NCBI GenBank assembly: GCA_937860055.1 | Contig: CALMBO010000013.1 | Coordinates: 62,001 to 126,000, forward strand | DNA length: 64,000 bases | DNA from: an uncultured Verrucomicrobiota bacterium | GTDB lineage: Bacteria > Verrucomicrobiota > Kiritimatiellia > CAIQIC01 > Lenti-01 | Direction: 5' to 3' | In this document: positions 41,610 to 50,283 of the stretch, piece by piece | Layout: each line of letters opens with the position of its first letter | Position numbering within the stretch: the first letter of the stretch is position 1 | The notes under the pieces: model-generated | Database searches by the model: none | What the model saw: the letters and a program-made list of their open reading frames with translations, nothing else | Told to the model about the DNA's origin: nothing | Translations under genes and position numbers: made by a program

Positions 41610-44600
41610 ATGAAACGTTGCCTGGTCCTCGGATTCCTCGTCTTTGCCGCCGGTGCCGCCGGTGCCGCCCAGGAAATCGGCTATATCGAGGAATTCGCCC
41701 TCGCCACCAACCGCGCCGAGGTCCTCCGCGATCTCGTGCCGGGCACGGACGATTATTTCTACTTCCACGCCCTCCACGCCCAGAACTCCGGCCTACAGCA
41801 GGAATTCAAGGAACTGCTCGAACGCTGGATCCGCGAACGCAACGGCTCGACCCCCGAACCCGCGCGCGAACTGCTCAACCGCCAGGCCCTCCTCGATTAC
41901 GAACGCGATCCCGCCGCCACCCTCGCCTACCTCCGCGACCAGCTCAACCCCTTCCTCGGCCATGCCCGCAAAACCGGCGAACGCGTCAGCTCCGCCCCCT
42001 CGGTCCTCGATCCCCGCCTCATCTCCCTCGAAGCCTTCCTCGCCGAAGCCTTCGTCTACGAACCCCGCAGCCTCGAACGCCTCGAGGACGAAGGCCTGGA
42101 ACTCGTCGCCGGCCGCGACCTCCATCCCGACCAGCGCCGCAGCCTCCTCGCCCGCCTCGCCCGCCCGGACTACCCCGGCATCGTGGACCTCATCCTCGCC
42201 GACCTCGACTACCGCGACAGCCGCGGCTTCGGCCACCACGAAATCCACCGCCGCCTCACCCTCGCCCAGCTGGATGAACTTCTGCAGAAACGCCCCGGCC
42301 TCCTCAACCAGGTGGCCTTCGTCAACGCCTACCTCGCCAAGCTCGCTCCGCCCGACGAAGTCGATCTCGAAACCGATCTCGCCGAACGCCAGGCCTACTT
42401 CGACCGCGTCTGGACGTTTGTCAAAACCCTCGACCCCGTCCACAATTCGCTCAAGGCCAACGTGCTCTACGGCCGCCTCCTCCTCGACCGCAGGCAGGGC
42501 GTCTACGACGAAGCCCGCTTCCGCGAATACATCCAGCTCCCCCGCGATGTCTATTACCTGAACGACGAGGTCCGCCGCGCCCTCCCCCGCGGCGACCACA
42601 TGGCCCGGCTGGGCCAGGCGTTCGGCCTGCTCCAGCTCCCCCCCGTGGCCGACGAGGAACCGCTCGTCCGCGATTTCCTCCTCCACTTCTTTGCCGCCGC
42701 CCCGGACTACAAGGCCTATCTGCCCTGGATCCGCGACGACTTCCTCAAGCGCCTCTTCGCCGAGGCCAAGATCACCGCCGGCGCCGGCTCGCCCGACCAG
42801 TGGGCCCCGCTCCTCTCCCCGGACGAGTTCCGCCGCCTCAAGGAACGCGTGGACATCGATTTCGCCCCCGAAAATCCCGAGGTCTTCGGTTCCGCCGATC
42901 CCGTCCGGCTTTCCGCTTTCGTGAAAAACGTCCCCGCGCTCATCGTCAAGATCTACGAAATCAACACCCTCAACTACTACCGCGAAACCGGCCGCCCCCT
43001 CGACCTCGCCCTCAATCTCGACGGCCTCGTGGCCTCCGCCGAGCGCCGCCTCGCTTTCTCCGACCCACCGGAACGGCGCACGCTGCGCACCTTCGACTTC
43101 CCCGAGCTCGACCGCCGCGGCGCCTATGTCGTCGAACTCATCGGCAACGGAAAGAGCAGCCGCGCCCTCGTCCAGAAGGGCCGCCTCCGCGTCCTGCAGC
43201 AGATCACCGCCGCCGGCCACGCCTTCTCCGTCTTCGACGAGGACAACCGTCCGCTCGCCGACGCCCGCGCCTGGCTCGGCGGCCGCGAATTCACCCCCGA
43301 CGGCCAGGGCCGCCTCGTCATCCCCTTCAGCACCGCCCCGGGCCCCGAATCGCTCGTGGTCGGCTCGGACGGCTTCGCCGCGCTGGTGAAATTCCGGCAC
43401 CAGGCCGAGCAGTACACCCTGCAGGCGGGTTTCTACCTCGATCGCGAATCCCTGCTCCGCCGCGAAAAGGCCCGCCTCGCCCTCCGCCCCGTCCTGCTCG
43501 TCAACGGCCGCCCCGCCAGCCTCAAGCTGCTGGAGGATCCCCGCCTCGAAATCCGCGCCGTGGATCTCCAGGGCGTCGCCACCGTCAAGGAAATCCCCGG
43601 CCTCGAACTGCACGAAGACGCCGAAACCATCCAGGAATTCCCCGTGCCGGACAACCTGGTGTCGGTCTCCCTTTCCCTCAAGGCCAGGGTCCGGAACATC
43701 AGCCTCAACCAGAAGCAGGACCTCGCCAGCCAGGCCACGTTCGAACTCAACGGCATCGACCGCGGCACCTCCGTCCAGGACCTGCACGTCAGCCGCACGG
43801 CCGCGGGCTTCTTCGTGGAACTGCGCGGCAGGAACGGCGAGCCGCGCCCCGGCGAGCCGCTTTCCTGCTGGTTCAAGCGCCGCGGCTTCCGCCATGAAAT
43901 CTACGTGGAACTCAAGACCGATGCCCGGGGCCGCGCCGCCCTCGGCGACCTGGCCGGCATCGAACTGTTCCGCGTCCGCGAACCCATGGGCACCGAACAT
44001 TCCGGGTCCCCCGCAACGGATGCCGTCACCCTCCCGCCCGACCTCAACGGCCGCACGGACGAAGTCCTGCGCGTTCCGGCGCTGCCGGGCTGCACCGATC
44101 TCCCCTCCAACCTCTCGCTGCTGGAGCAGCGCCAAGGCCAGTTCGTCAAGGACTGGCACGCCGCCGTCTCCGTCACCAACGGCTTCATCGAACTTGCCGG
44201 CCTGCCGGCCGGCGATTTCTCCCTGTTCCTCAAGCCGCTCCAGCGCGAAATTTCCATCCATGTCACGCAGGGCGAGGAACACGGCGGCTACATCCTCTCC
44301 GCCCGCCGCGCGCTCGAACGCCCCCTCCTCGCCCCCCTGCAGGTGCAGGAGGTCGCCGCCGGCAAGGACTCGGTCGACATCCGCCTCGCCAATGCCACGC
44401 CCTTCACCCGCGTGCATGTGCTGGCCACCCGCTACCTCCCCGCCTACGATCTCTTCGCGCGCCTCGGCTCCACCGGCGCCCCCGGCCTCCTCCGCCAGCC
44501 CTGGCTCCCCGCCCGCACCTTCTACGAGTCCGGCCGCGACATCGGCGACGAATACCGCTACATCCTCGACCGCCAGGCCGCGCCGAAATTCCCCGGCAAC

Positions 44601-47600
44601 ATGCTCGACCGCCCCGGCCTCCTGCTCAATCCCTGGACTCTGCGCGATACCCAGGCCGAACCCGAAATCCTTGCCGCCCAAAGCGACTACGCCAGCCGCC
44701 CTGCGGCCATGCCCGCCGCCGAAACCGCAGCCTATGCCGGCGCCGGGGCGGGCGGCGACCAGGCGGGCTTCGCCAACCTGGATTTCCTCCGGCAGCCGGC
44801 CGTCACCCTCTGGAACCTCAAGCCCGGCAAGGATGGCGTCGTGCGCATCCCGCGCGCGGACCTAAAGGGCCTCCCCCATCTGCGCATCCTCGCGACGGAT
44901 CCCGTCTCGTCCGCGCTGCGCAACGCCGCGCTGGACGATTCCCCCGTGGCCACCCGCGAACTCCGCCAGGCGGCCGGCCTCGACCCGGCCAAGCCCTTCG
45001 CCGAACAGAAAATCATCACTCCCCTCGCCGCCAAGGCCAGCCTGGCCATCGCCGACGCCACCACCGCGCGCTTCGAAACCTGCGACACTGTCGCCAAGGC
45101 CTACCGCCTTCTTGCTACGCTCGGCGGCAATCCAACCTTCGAAGAATTTTCGTTCATCACCACCTGGCCGTCGCTCGATGCCAAGGAACAGCGCCTCCTC
45201 TATTCCAAGTACGCCTGCCACGAACTCAGTTTCTTCCTGCACGAAAAGGATCCGAAGTTCTTCCGCGAAGTCGTTGCGCCCTACCTGAAGAACAAGAAGG
45301 ACAAGACCTTCCTCGACCACTGGTTGCTGGAGGATGATCTGGAGGAGTATCTCGAACCGTGGCGCTTTGAACGCCTCAACGCCGTCGAACGCATCCTGCT
45401 CGGCCAGCGCCTCCCCGGACAGACCGCCTCCCTCGTGCGCGACGCCCGCGAACGCGCCGACCTCATCCCGCCCGACATCGACGACTTCAACCGCCGCTTC
45501 GATACCGCCCTCCAGTCCGGCGGCCTCGACCTCGGCGGCGGAATGCGGGAGTCCATCAGCGAACTGCGCCAAAACGAGGGCGAGAAACAAAAGAAGAGAT
45601 TGGAAGGAATAGTCGCCATGGGACCTGGCGGCAAAGCGGTAGGCTTGGAAGCCGCCCCCGCTTCTCCAGCGATGGACGCTGCAACGGTCGCCTCCGATGC
45701 CGTTTCGCCCATCGTCATGAAAAATCTCGCCCCGTCAGCCATGGCAAATCGCGGAAGGGCCAATTCCAAACCCGGCCAGACGCATGCGGTCGAATTCCGG
45801 CTGGATACCGAAACGCCTGAGGAAGCACTGCCCGACGACGGCTATTTCTTTGGCGACGAATCCGTCTCCCGGGAGCAGGCGCAGCGCCGGTTCTTCCAGA
45901 AGCTGGACCAGACGAAGGAACTGGCGGAGAACAACTACTACCACCTGCCCATCGAGCAGCAGGACGCCGACCTGGTTCCGGCCGGCGCCTTCTGGGCCGA
46001 CTACGCGGCCCGCGATCCCCAGCAGCCCTTCCTCTCGCTGCATTTCATGGAGGCCTCGCGCAATTTCACCGAAATGATGATGGCGCTGGCGGTGCTGGAC
46101 CTGCCGTTCGAAGCCGGCGCTCATGCCGAGCAGCTGGAAGGCCTGCAGTACAAGCTGTCCGCCGCCTCCCCGCTCGTGATCTTCCACCGCGAAATCCTCG
46201 AGGCCGCCCGGGCCGACGAACCCGGCACCGTGCTCGTGGCCCAGCACTTCTTCCGCGCCGACGACCGCTACCACTACGAAAACAACGAGAAGTCCGACAA
46301 ATACGTGACCGACGAATTCCTGCCGCACGTGGTCTACGGCGCCCAGGTGCTGCTGACCAACCCCACCGGCAGCCGGCAGAACCTGCAGGTCCTCCTGCAG
46401 ATCCCCATGGGCGCCATCCCCGTCAGCAGCGGCTTCTACACCCGCGGCGTCCATGTCGCCCTCGAGCCGCACGCCACCCGGACAATCGAATACTTCTTCT
46501 ACTTCCCGGCCACCGGCACGTACCCGCACTACCCCGTCACCCTCGCGCAGAACGACCGGGTCACAGGCGGCGCCGCGCCGTTCACCTTCCAGGTCGTGGA
46601 AAAGCTGAGCAACATCGACAAGACCAGCTGGGCCTGGATCTCCCAGAACGGCTCGCCGGAGGAGGTGCGGACCTTCCTCGACCAGGCCAACCTCCTGCGC
46701 CTCGATCTCAACGAAATCGCCTGGCGCATGAAGGACAAAGAATATTTCAAAGCGGTGACCGCTCTCCTCCAGTCTCGCCATGTCTATCACGACACTCTCT
46801 GGTCCTACAGCCTGCTCCACAACGACCGGGAAACCCTGCGCGCCTGGCTGGAGCATTCCCCCATCGCGGACCGCTGCGGCCTGCATCTCGTCTCGCCGCT
46901 CCTGGCGCTCGATCCGGTCGAACGCCTGGACTACCAGCACCTGGAATACGCCCCTCTGGTCAATCCGCGCGCCCATTCCGTCGGCGCCAAGCGCAAAATC
47001 CTCAACTCCCGCTTCCTCGCCCAGTACCGGCAGTTCATGAAGACCCTGAGCTACAAGGCGGCGCTGGACGATGTGGACGAACTGGCGGTGGCCTACTACA
47101 TGGTCCTGCAGGACCGCGTGGCGGAGGCGCTGGACTGGTACGCCCGCGTCGACCGCCGCGCCGTCCCCGAACAGCTCCAGTGCGACTACCTCGAAGTCTA
47201 CCTCGCATTCTGCCGGGGCGACACCGAAACCGCGCGGCGCCTCGCCGAAAAGCACGCCGGGGATCCCGTGGACCGCTGGCGCACCCGCTTCGAAACCGCG
47301 CTGGCCCAGCTGGATGAAATCGCGGGCGGCAGCGCGGCCGCCGCGGCGGATCCGGAAAACCGCGATCAGGCCCAGGGCGCGCTCGCGGCCGCCGAACCGG
47401 CGCTCGACCTCCAGGTCGAAGCGGGCAAAATCCGCCTCGACACCCGCAACCTCAAGGCCTGCACCCTGAACTTCTATCCGATGGACATCGAGCTGCTCTT
47501 CTCGCGCAATCCGTTCCTCCAGGAGGGCGCCGCGCAGTTCTCGTTCATCCAGCCGGTGCTGACCCGCACCGTCGATCTCCCGGCCGGTCCGGAACCGTTC

Positions 47601-47969
47601 ACGCTCGACCTGCCGGCCGAGTTCAAGACCCGCAACGTGATGGTCGAGGCGCTCGGCGCCGGCCTGCGCGACGCCCAGGCCTACTACGCCAACACGCTCA
47701 AGGTGCAGGTGATCGAAGCCTACGGCCAGCTGGTGGTCACGCACGCGGAAACGCAGAAGCCCGTGCCCGGCGCCTACGTGAAGGTCTATGCGAAAATGCA
47801 GAACGGCGAAGTCAAGTTCCTCAAGGACGGCTACACCGACCTGCGCGGCCGCTTCGATTACGCCTCGCTCAACACCAACGAGGTCGACAACGCCGCCCGG
47901 CTCGCCCTGCTGATTCTCAGCGGCGATTTCGGCGCCGTCGTCCGCGAGGCGGCGCCCCCGAAACGATAG
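41610..47969 (+). CDS. giant secreted protein of unknown function, alpha-2-macroglobulin-like character
   Basis: A 2119-residue protein starting MKRCLVLGFLVFAAGAAGAA at 41610 (signal peptide, AAGGAGA upstream). The first 400 residues are helical and repeat-like. Residues about 430-1050 look like successive beta-sandwich domains (AYVVELIGNGKSSRALVQKG, DARAWLGGREFTPDGQGRLV) such as those of macroglobulin-type proteins. A low-complexity linker lies at about 1320-1395, and a mixed region contains FLPHVVYGAQVLLTNPTGSR. Residues about 1700-1930 are helical again. The end (VYAKMQNGEVKFLKDGYTDL, then RGRFDYASLNTNE) resembles a carboxypeptidase-regulatory-like fold. No thioester motif was seen. Possible roles are envelope protection or protein quality control; none is proven. 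Confidence 0.75.
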   Translation: MKRCLVLGFLVFAAGAAGAAQEIGYIEEFALATNRAEVLRDLVPGTDDYFYFHALHAQNSGLQQEFKELLERWIRERNGSTPEPARELLNRQALLDYERDPAATLAYLRDQLNPFLGHARKTGERVSSAPSVLDPRLISLEAFLAEAFVYEPRSLERLEDEGLELVAGRDLHPDQRRSLLARLARPDYPGIVDLILADLDYRDSRGFGHHEIHRRLTLAQLDELLQKRPGLLNQVAFVNAYLAKLAPPDEVDLETDLAERQAYFDRVWTFVKTLDPVHNSLKANVLYGRLLLDRRQGVYDEARFREYIQLPRDVYYLNDEVRRALPRGDHMARLGQAFGLLQLPPVADEEPLVRDFLLHFFAAAPDYKAYLPWIRDDFLKRLFAEAKITAGAGSPDQWAPLLSPDEFRRLKERVDIDFAPENPEVFGSADPVRLSAFVKNVPALIVKIYEINTLNYYRETGRPLDLALNLDGLVASAERRLAFSDPPERRTLRTFDFPELDRRGAYVVELIGNGKSSRALVQKGRLRVLQQITAAGHAFSVFDEDNRPLADARAWLGGREFTPDGQGRLVIPFSTAPGPESLVVGSDGFAALVKFRHQAEQYTLQAGFYLDRESLLRREKARLALRPVLLVNGRPASLKLLEDPRLEIRAVDLQGVATVKEIPGLELHEDAETIQEFPVPDNLVSVSLSLKARVRNISLNQKQDLASQATFELNGIDRGTSVQDLHVSRTAAGFFVELRGRNGEPRPGEPLSCWFKRRGFRHEIYVELKTDARGRAALGDLAGIELFRVREPMGTEHSGSPATDAVTLPPDLNGRTDEVLRVPALPGCTDLPSNLSLLEQRQGQFVKDWHAAVSVTNGFIELAGLPAGDFSLFLKPLQREISIHVTQGEEHGGYILSARRALERPLLAPLQVQEVAAGKDSVDIRLANATPFTRVHVLATRYLPAYDLFARLGSTGAPGLLRQPWLPARTFYESGRDIGDEYRYILDRQAAPKFPGNMLDRPGLLLNPWTLRDTQAEPEILAAQSDYASRPAAMPAAETAAYAGAGAGGDQAGFANLDFLRQPAVTLWNLKPGKDGVVRIPRADLKGLPHLRILATDPVSSALRNAALDDSPVATRELRQAAGLDPAKPFAEQKIITPLAAKASLAIADATTARFETCDTVAKAYRLLATLGGNPTFEEFSFITTWPSLDAKEQRLLYSKYACHELSFFLHEKDPKFFREVVAPYLKNKKDKTFLDHWLLEDDLEEYLEPWRFERLNAVERILLGQRLPGQTASLVRDARERADLIPPDIDDFNRRFDTALQSGGLDLGGGMRESISELRQNEGEKQKKRLEGIVAMGPGGKAVGLEAAPASPAMDAATVASDAVSPIVMKNLAPSAMANRGRANSKPGQTHAVEFRLDTETPEEALPDDGYFFGDESVSREQAQRRFFQKLDQTKELAENNYYHLPIEQQDADLVPAGAFWADYAARDPQQPFLSLHFMEASRNFTEMMMALAVLDLPFEAGAHAEQLEGLQYKLSAASPLVIFHREILEAARADEPGTVLVAQHFFRADDRYHYENNEKSDKYVTDEFLPHVVYGAQVLLTNPTGSRQNLQVLLQIPMGAIPVSSGFYTRGVHVALEPHATRTIEYFFYFPATGTYPHYPVTLAQNDRVTGGAAPFTFQVVEKLSNIDKTSWAWISQNGSPEEVRTFLDQANLLRLDLNEIAWRMKDKEYFKAVTALLQSRHVYHDTLWSYSLLHNDRETLRAWLEHSPIADRCGLHLVSPLLALDPVERLDYQHLEYAPLVNPRAHSVGAKRKILNSRFLAQYRQFMKTLSYKAALDDVDELAVAYYMVLQDRVAEALDWYARVDRRAVPEQLQCDYLEVYLAFCRGDTETARRLAEKHAGDPVDRWRTRFETALAQLDEIAGGSAAAAADPENRDQAQGALAAAEPALDLQVEAGKIRLDTRNLKACTLNFYPMDIELLFSRNPFLQEGAAQFSFIQPVLTRTVDLPAGPEPFTLDLPAEFKTRNVMVEALGAGLRDAQAYYANTLKVQVIEAYGQLVVTHAETQKPVPGAYVKVYAKMQNGEVKFLKDGYTDLRGRFDYASLNTNEVDNAARLALLILSGDFGAVVREAAPPKR

Positions 47970-47991
47970 GACTTCTCGCCGTAACGGGAAA

Positions 47992-48020
47992 CGCCCGGCC
48001 GGATTCCTCCGCGCCGGGCG
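47992..48020. terminator. hairpin between convergent genes, probable bidirectional terminator
   Basis: CGCCCGGC (47992-47999) pairs perfectly with GCCGGGCG (48013-48020) around a 13-base loop, in the 78-base gap where the giant protein gene and ugd converge. There is no long T run on either side. Confidence 0.5.
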
Positions 48021-48047
48021 CAAGGGTTCGGGCGTTGCCGCCGGGGC

Positions 48048-49352
48048 CTAGTTGCGGCCCACGCTGTGGTAGGTGAATCCCAACGCGCGGATCTCCTCGG
48101 GATTGAAGATGTTCCGGCCGTCCACGATCACGGGACAGGCCATGACCTCCTTCAGCTTCTTCAGGTCGATTTTCCTGACCGCGTCCCATTCCGTCAGGAT
48201 CAGGACCAGATCCGCGTCCTTCGCGCATTCATAGAGATCCTGCACGCACTCCAGCTCGGGATGGATTTCCTTGAACTTGCCTTCCCCCACCGGGTCCCAG
48301 GCGCGCAGCTTCGCCTTCATCTCCTGCAGTTTCGGGACGAAGTAGAGGCTCGGCGCCTCGCGCACGTCGTCCGTCTCCGGCTTGAACGCCAGGCCGAAGA
48401 TCGCGATGGTCTTGTCCTGCACGACCCACAGCTCCTGCTTGATCTTCTTCATCACGTATTCGCGCTGGGTCTTGTTGATCTGCTGGACTTCCTTCAGGAG
48501 CTTGAAATCGTGTCCCAGCGCGTCGGCCAGGCGCACGAACGCGTCCACGTCCTTCGGGAAGCACGATCCGCCGTAGCCCACGCCTGCGCTCAGGAACCGC
48601 GGGCCGATGCGCGGATCGAGGCCCATGCCCTTCGCCACCTGCTGCACGTCCGCCCCCGCCAGCTCGCAGATGCGCGCCACGGCGTTGATATACGAAATCT
48701 TCATCGCCAGGAAGGAGTTCGAGGCGTGCTTCGTCAGCTCGGCGCTCGTCACGCTCATGCGCAGGAACTGCCCGCCGCCCTTCTTCAGGATCGGCCGGTA
48801 GATCTCCTCCAGCAGGTCGCCCGCGCGCTGGCTTTCCACCCCCACCACGATGCGGTCCGGATGCGTCGCGTCCTCGATCGCCGTCCCTTCGCGCAGGAAC
48901 TCGGGATTCGAGGCCACGTCGAAATCGGTGTCTTCGCGCAGATACTTCAGGACGGTGCGCTTGAGGTATTCGCTTGTCTTGGCCGGAACGGTGCTCTTCT
49001 CGACCAGAAGCCGGTAGCTCGTCATGTGTTCCGCCACCTGGCGGCCGACCTGCTCGACATAGGTCATGTTCGCCTCGCCGCCCACGCCCGGAGGCGTCCC
49101 CACCGCGATGAAGATGACCTCCGCGAACGCCGTCCCCTCCGCGATGGAGGTGCTGAATTTCAGCCGGCCGGCCTTCACATTCCGCGCCACGATCTCATCC
49201 AGCCCCGGCTCATAGATCGGCATGACCCCCTTGTGCAGCAGATCGATCTTCTTCGGATCGTTGTCGATGCAGAGAACCTCGTGGCCCGCGTCTGAAAAAC
49301 ACGCGCCCGTCACCAGCCCGACATACCCTGTTCCTACCACCGAAATCTTCAT
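48048..49352 (-). CDS. ugd: UDP-glucose 6-dehydrogenase
   Basis: A 434-residue enzyme oxidising UDP-glucose to UDP-glucuronate with two NAD+. MKISVVGTGYVGLVTGACFS is the NAD-binding Rossmann motif, and IFIAVGTPPG, SNPEFLREGTA and the active-site GVGYGGSCFPKDVDAF (catalytic Cys) are all present. IAIFGLAFKPETDDVREAPS marks the C-terminal UDP-binding domain. The start is the ATG at 49352, eight bases after AAGGAG; a TTG six bases earlier is less likely. The product would feed the polysaccharide operon. A palindrome copy lies about 140 bases upstream. Confidence 0.95.
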   Translation of the reverse strand: MKISVVGTGYVGLVTGACFSDAGHEVLCIDNDPKKIDLLHKGVMPIYEPGLDEIVARNVKAGRLKFSTSIAEGTAFAEVIFIAVGTPPGVGGEANMTYVEQVGRQVAEHMTSYRLLVEKSTVPAKTSEYLKRTVLKYLREDTDFDVASNPEFLREGTAIEDATHPDRIVVGVESQRAGDLLEEIYRPILKKGGGQFLRMSVTSAELTKHASNSFLAMKISYINAVARICELAGADVQQVAKGMGLDPRIGPRFLSAGVGYGGSCFPKDVDAFVRLADALGHDFKLLKEVQQINKTQREYVMKKIKQELWVVQDKTIAIFGLAFKPETDDVREAPSLYFVPKLQEMKAKLRAWDPVGEGKFKEIHPELECVQDLYECAKDADLVLILTEWDAVRKIDLKKLKEVMACPVIVDGRNIFNPEEIRALGFTYHSVGRN

Positions 49353-49490
49353 GGACAACGCTCCTTGCTTCCTGGGGACTCAAACAGAGGCACGCTATTG
49401 AAATTCCCCCCCGAAATCAATCCCTTCCCCGCGCCCCTCTTCGCCCTCCCCCTGTCTTTGCCGCCTGCCCCCACGCCATAAGACCATGAC

Positions 49491-49510
49491 CACACTTTAT
49501 AAAGTCTGCA
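49491..49510. promoter_or_regulatory. palindromic LYKVC-type element, copy 2 (upstream of ugd)
   Basis: The 20 bases CACACTTTATAAAGTCTGCA, with perfect palindrome core ACTTTATAAAGT (49494-49505). It is identical base for base to copy 3 exactly 100 bases away. It sits in the 278-base gap between divergent ugd and the winged-helix gene, on the ugd side. Confidence 0.85.
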
Positions 49511-49575
49511 TGAGATCGGATGAAGATCCGCCTCTGGTCTCGCATGAAATCCATGCAAAGTTCCAATAAATAGGC

Positions 49576-49603
49576 TTGGAATGCCATGTGCACACTTTAT
49601 AAA
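49576..49603 (+). promoter_or_regulatory. promoter of the tandem winged-helix gene
   Basis: TTGGAA (49576-49581), 16 bases, TATAAA (49598-49603), with the start codon at 49631. The -10 box is the centre of palindrome copy 3, so a protein bound to the palindrome would block transcription. Confidence 0.6.
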
Positions 49604-49610
49604 GTCTGCA
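49591..49610. promoter_or_regulatory. palindromic LYKVC-type element, copy 3 (over the -10 of the regulator gene)
   Basis: CACACTTTATAAAGTCTGCA again, core 49594-49605, ending 20 bases before the regulator ATG. Its position over the -10 box is the classical place for an autorepressor operator. Confidence 0.88.
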
Positions 49611-49630
49611 GATCAGATCGGAGGTTTTCT

Positions 49631-50206
49631 ATGGAATTGCATCCCACCCTTTGGAGAACATGCCGGGTCCTGGCAGGGGAAACACGGCTGGCCCTGCTCC
49701 GCCATGTGGTGGAATCCCCCGGCAAAACGGTTTCGCGCCTGGCCGAAGAGGTGGAGATTGGCCTTTCTCTCGCCAGCCAAGAACTCCGGCGGCTGCAATC
49801 CAGAGGCCTGATTCAAGCCGTCCGCAAGGGATCTTTTGTCCACTACCTCCCCGCTCCGGATCCGCAAGTGCCGGAGGCATCCCTCCTTCTGGCGGCGCTC
49901 AAGGATGCCTTTTCCCGGTTCAATCCCGCGAAAGATGTTCAAATCATGCTCATCGCCACGGCCCTGTCCCATCCCCGTCGCATCCGCATTCTGCAGGAGT
50001 TGCTGGCTGGCTCCCGCACCGTTCCCATGATCCGCGAAGCCACCCGCATCCCCCCCGAATCCCTCTATCGCCACCTCCCCCTCCTCCAGAAGGGATTCCT
50101 GATCCGGCAAAACAACCGGATTTTCCGCGCGCCCCGCCCCGCCCATCCTCTGGCTAAATGCCTCGTGGAACTCGTCAAAGCCACGGGAAAACCGCGCTCC
50201 AGTTGA
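49631..50206 (+). CDS. tandem winged-helix (ArsR-like) transcriptional regulator
   Basis: A 191-residue protein starting MELHPTLWRTCRVLAGETRL at 49631, preceded by GGAGG; an upstream in-frame ATG at 49586 would translate the palindrome itself (as LYKVC) and is rejected. Residues about 5-75 form one ArsR-like winged helix (LALLRHVVESPGKTVSRLAE, IGLSLASQELRRLQSRGLIQ, HYLPAP). Residues about 100-175 form a second (LSHPRRIRILQELLAGSRTV, IPPESLYRHLPLLQKGFLIR). There is no separate effector domain and no clear metal-binding cysteine pair. The palindrome over its promoter makes autoregulation likely. It lies 77 bases before purH. Confidence 0.8.
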   Translation: MELHPTLWRTCRVLAGETRLALLRHVVESPGKTVSRLAEEVEIGLSLASQELRRLQSRGLIQAVRKGSFVHYLPAPDPQVPEASLLLAALKDAFSRFNPAKDVQIMLIATALSHPRRIRILQELLAGSRTVPMIREATRIPPESLYRHLPLLQKGFLIRQNNRIFRAPRPAHPLAKCLVELVKATGKPRSS

Positions 50207-50283
50207 CGCCGCAGCCCCGCCGCTCTGCCGCGGCCAAAAGCCCTTCCCATTTTCCGGCGCCTATGGGAGAATGCGGCCCCGTC

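Noticed and set aside
41793..44681. Minus-strand open frame of 962 codons (and a similar one at 45735-48023)
   Set aside because: These are shadows of the 2119-residue secreted protein, acidic and repetitive, without start signals or recognisable domains.
49586..49630. Earlier ATG for the tandem winged-helix gene (MCTLYKVCRSDRR start)
   Set aside because: These codons are the palindromic operator itself, and the ATG at 49631 has GGAGG at correct spacing.
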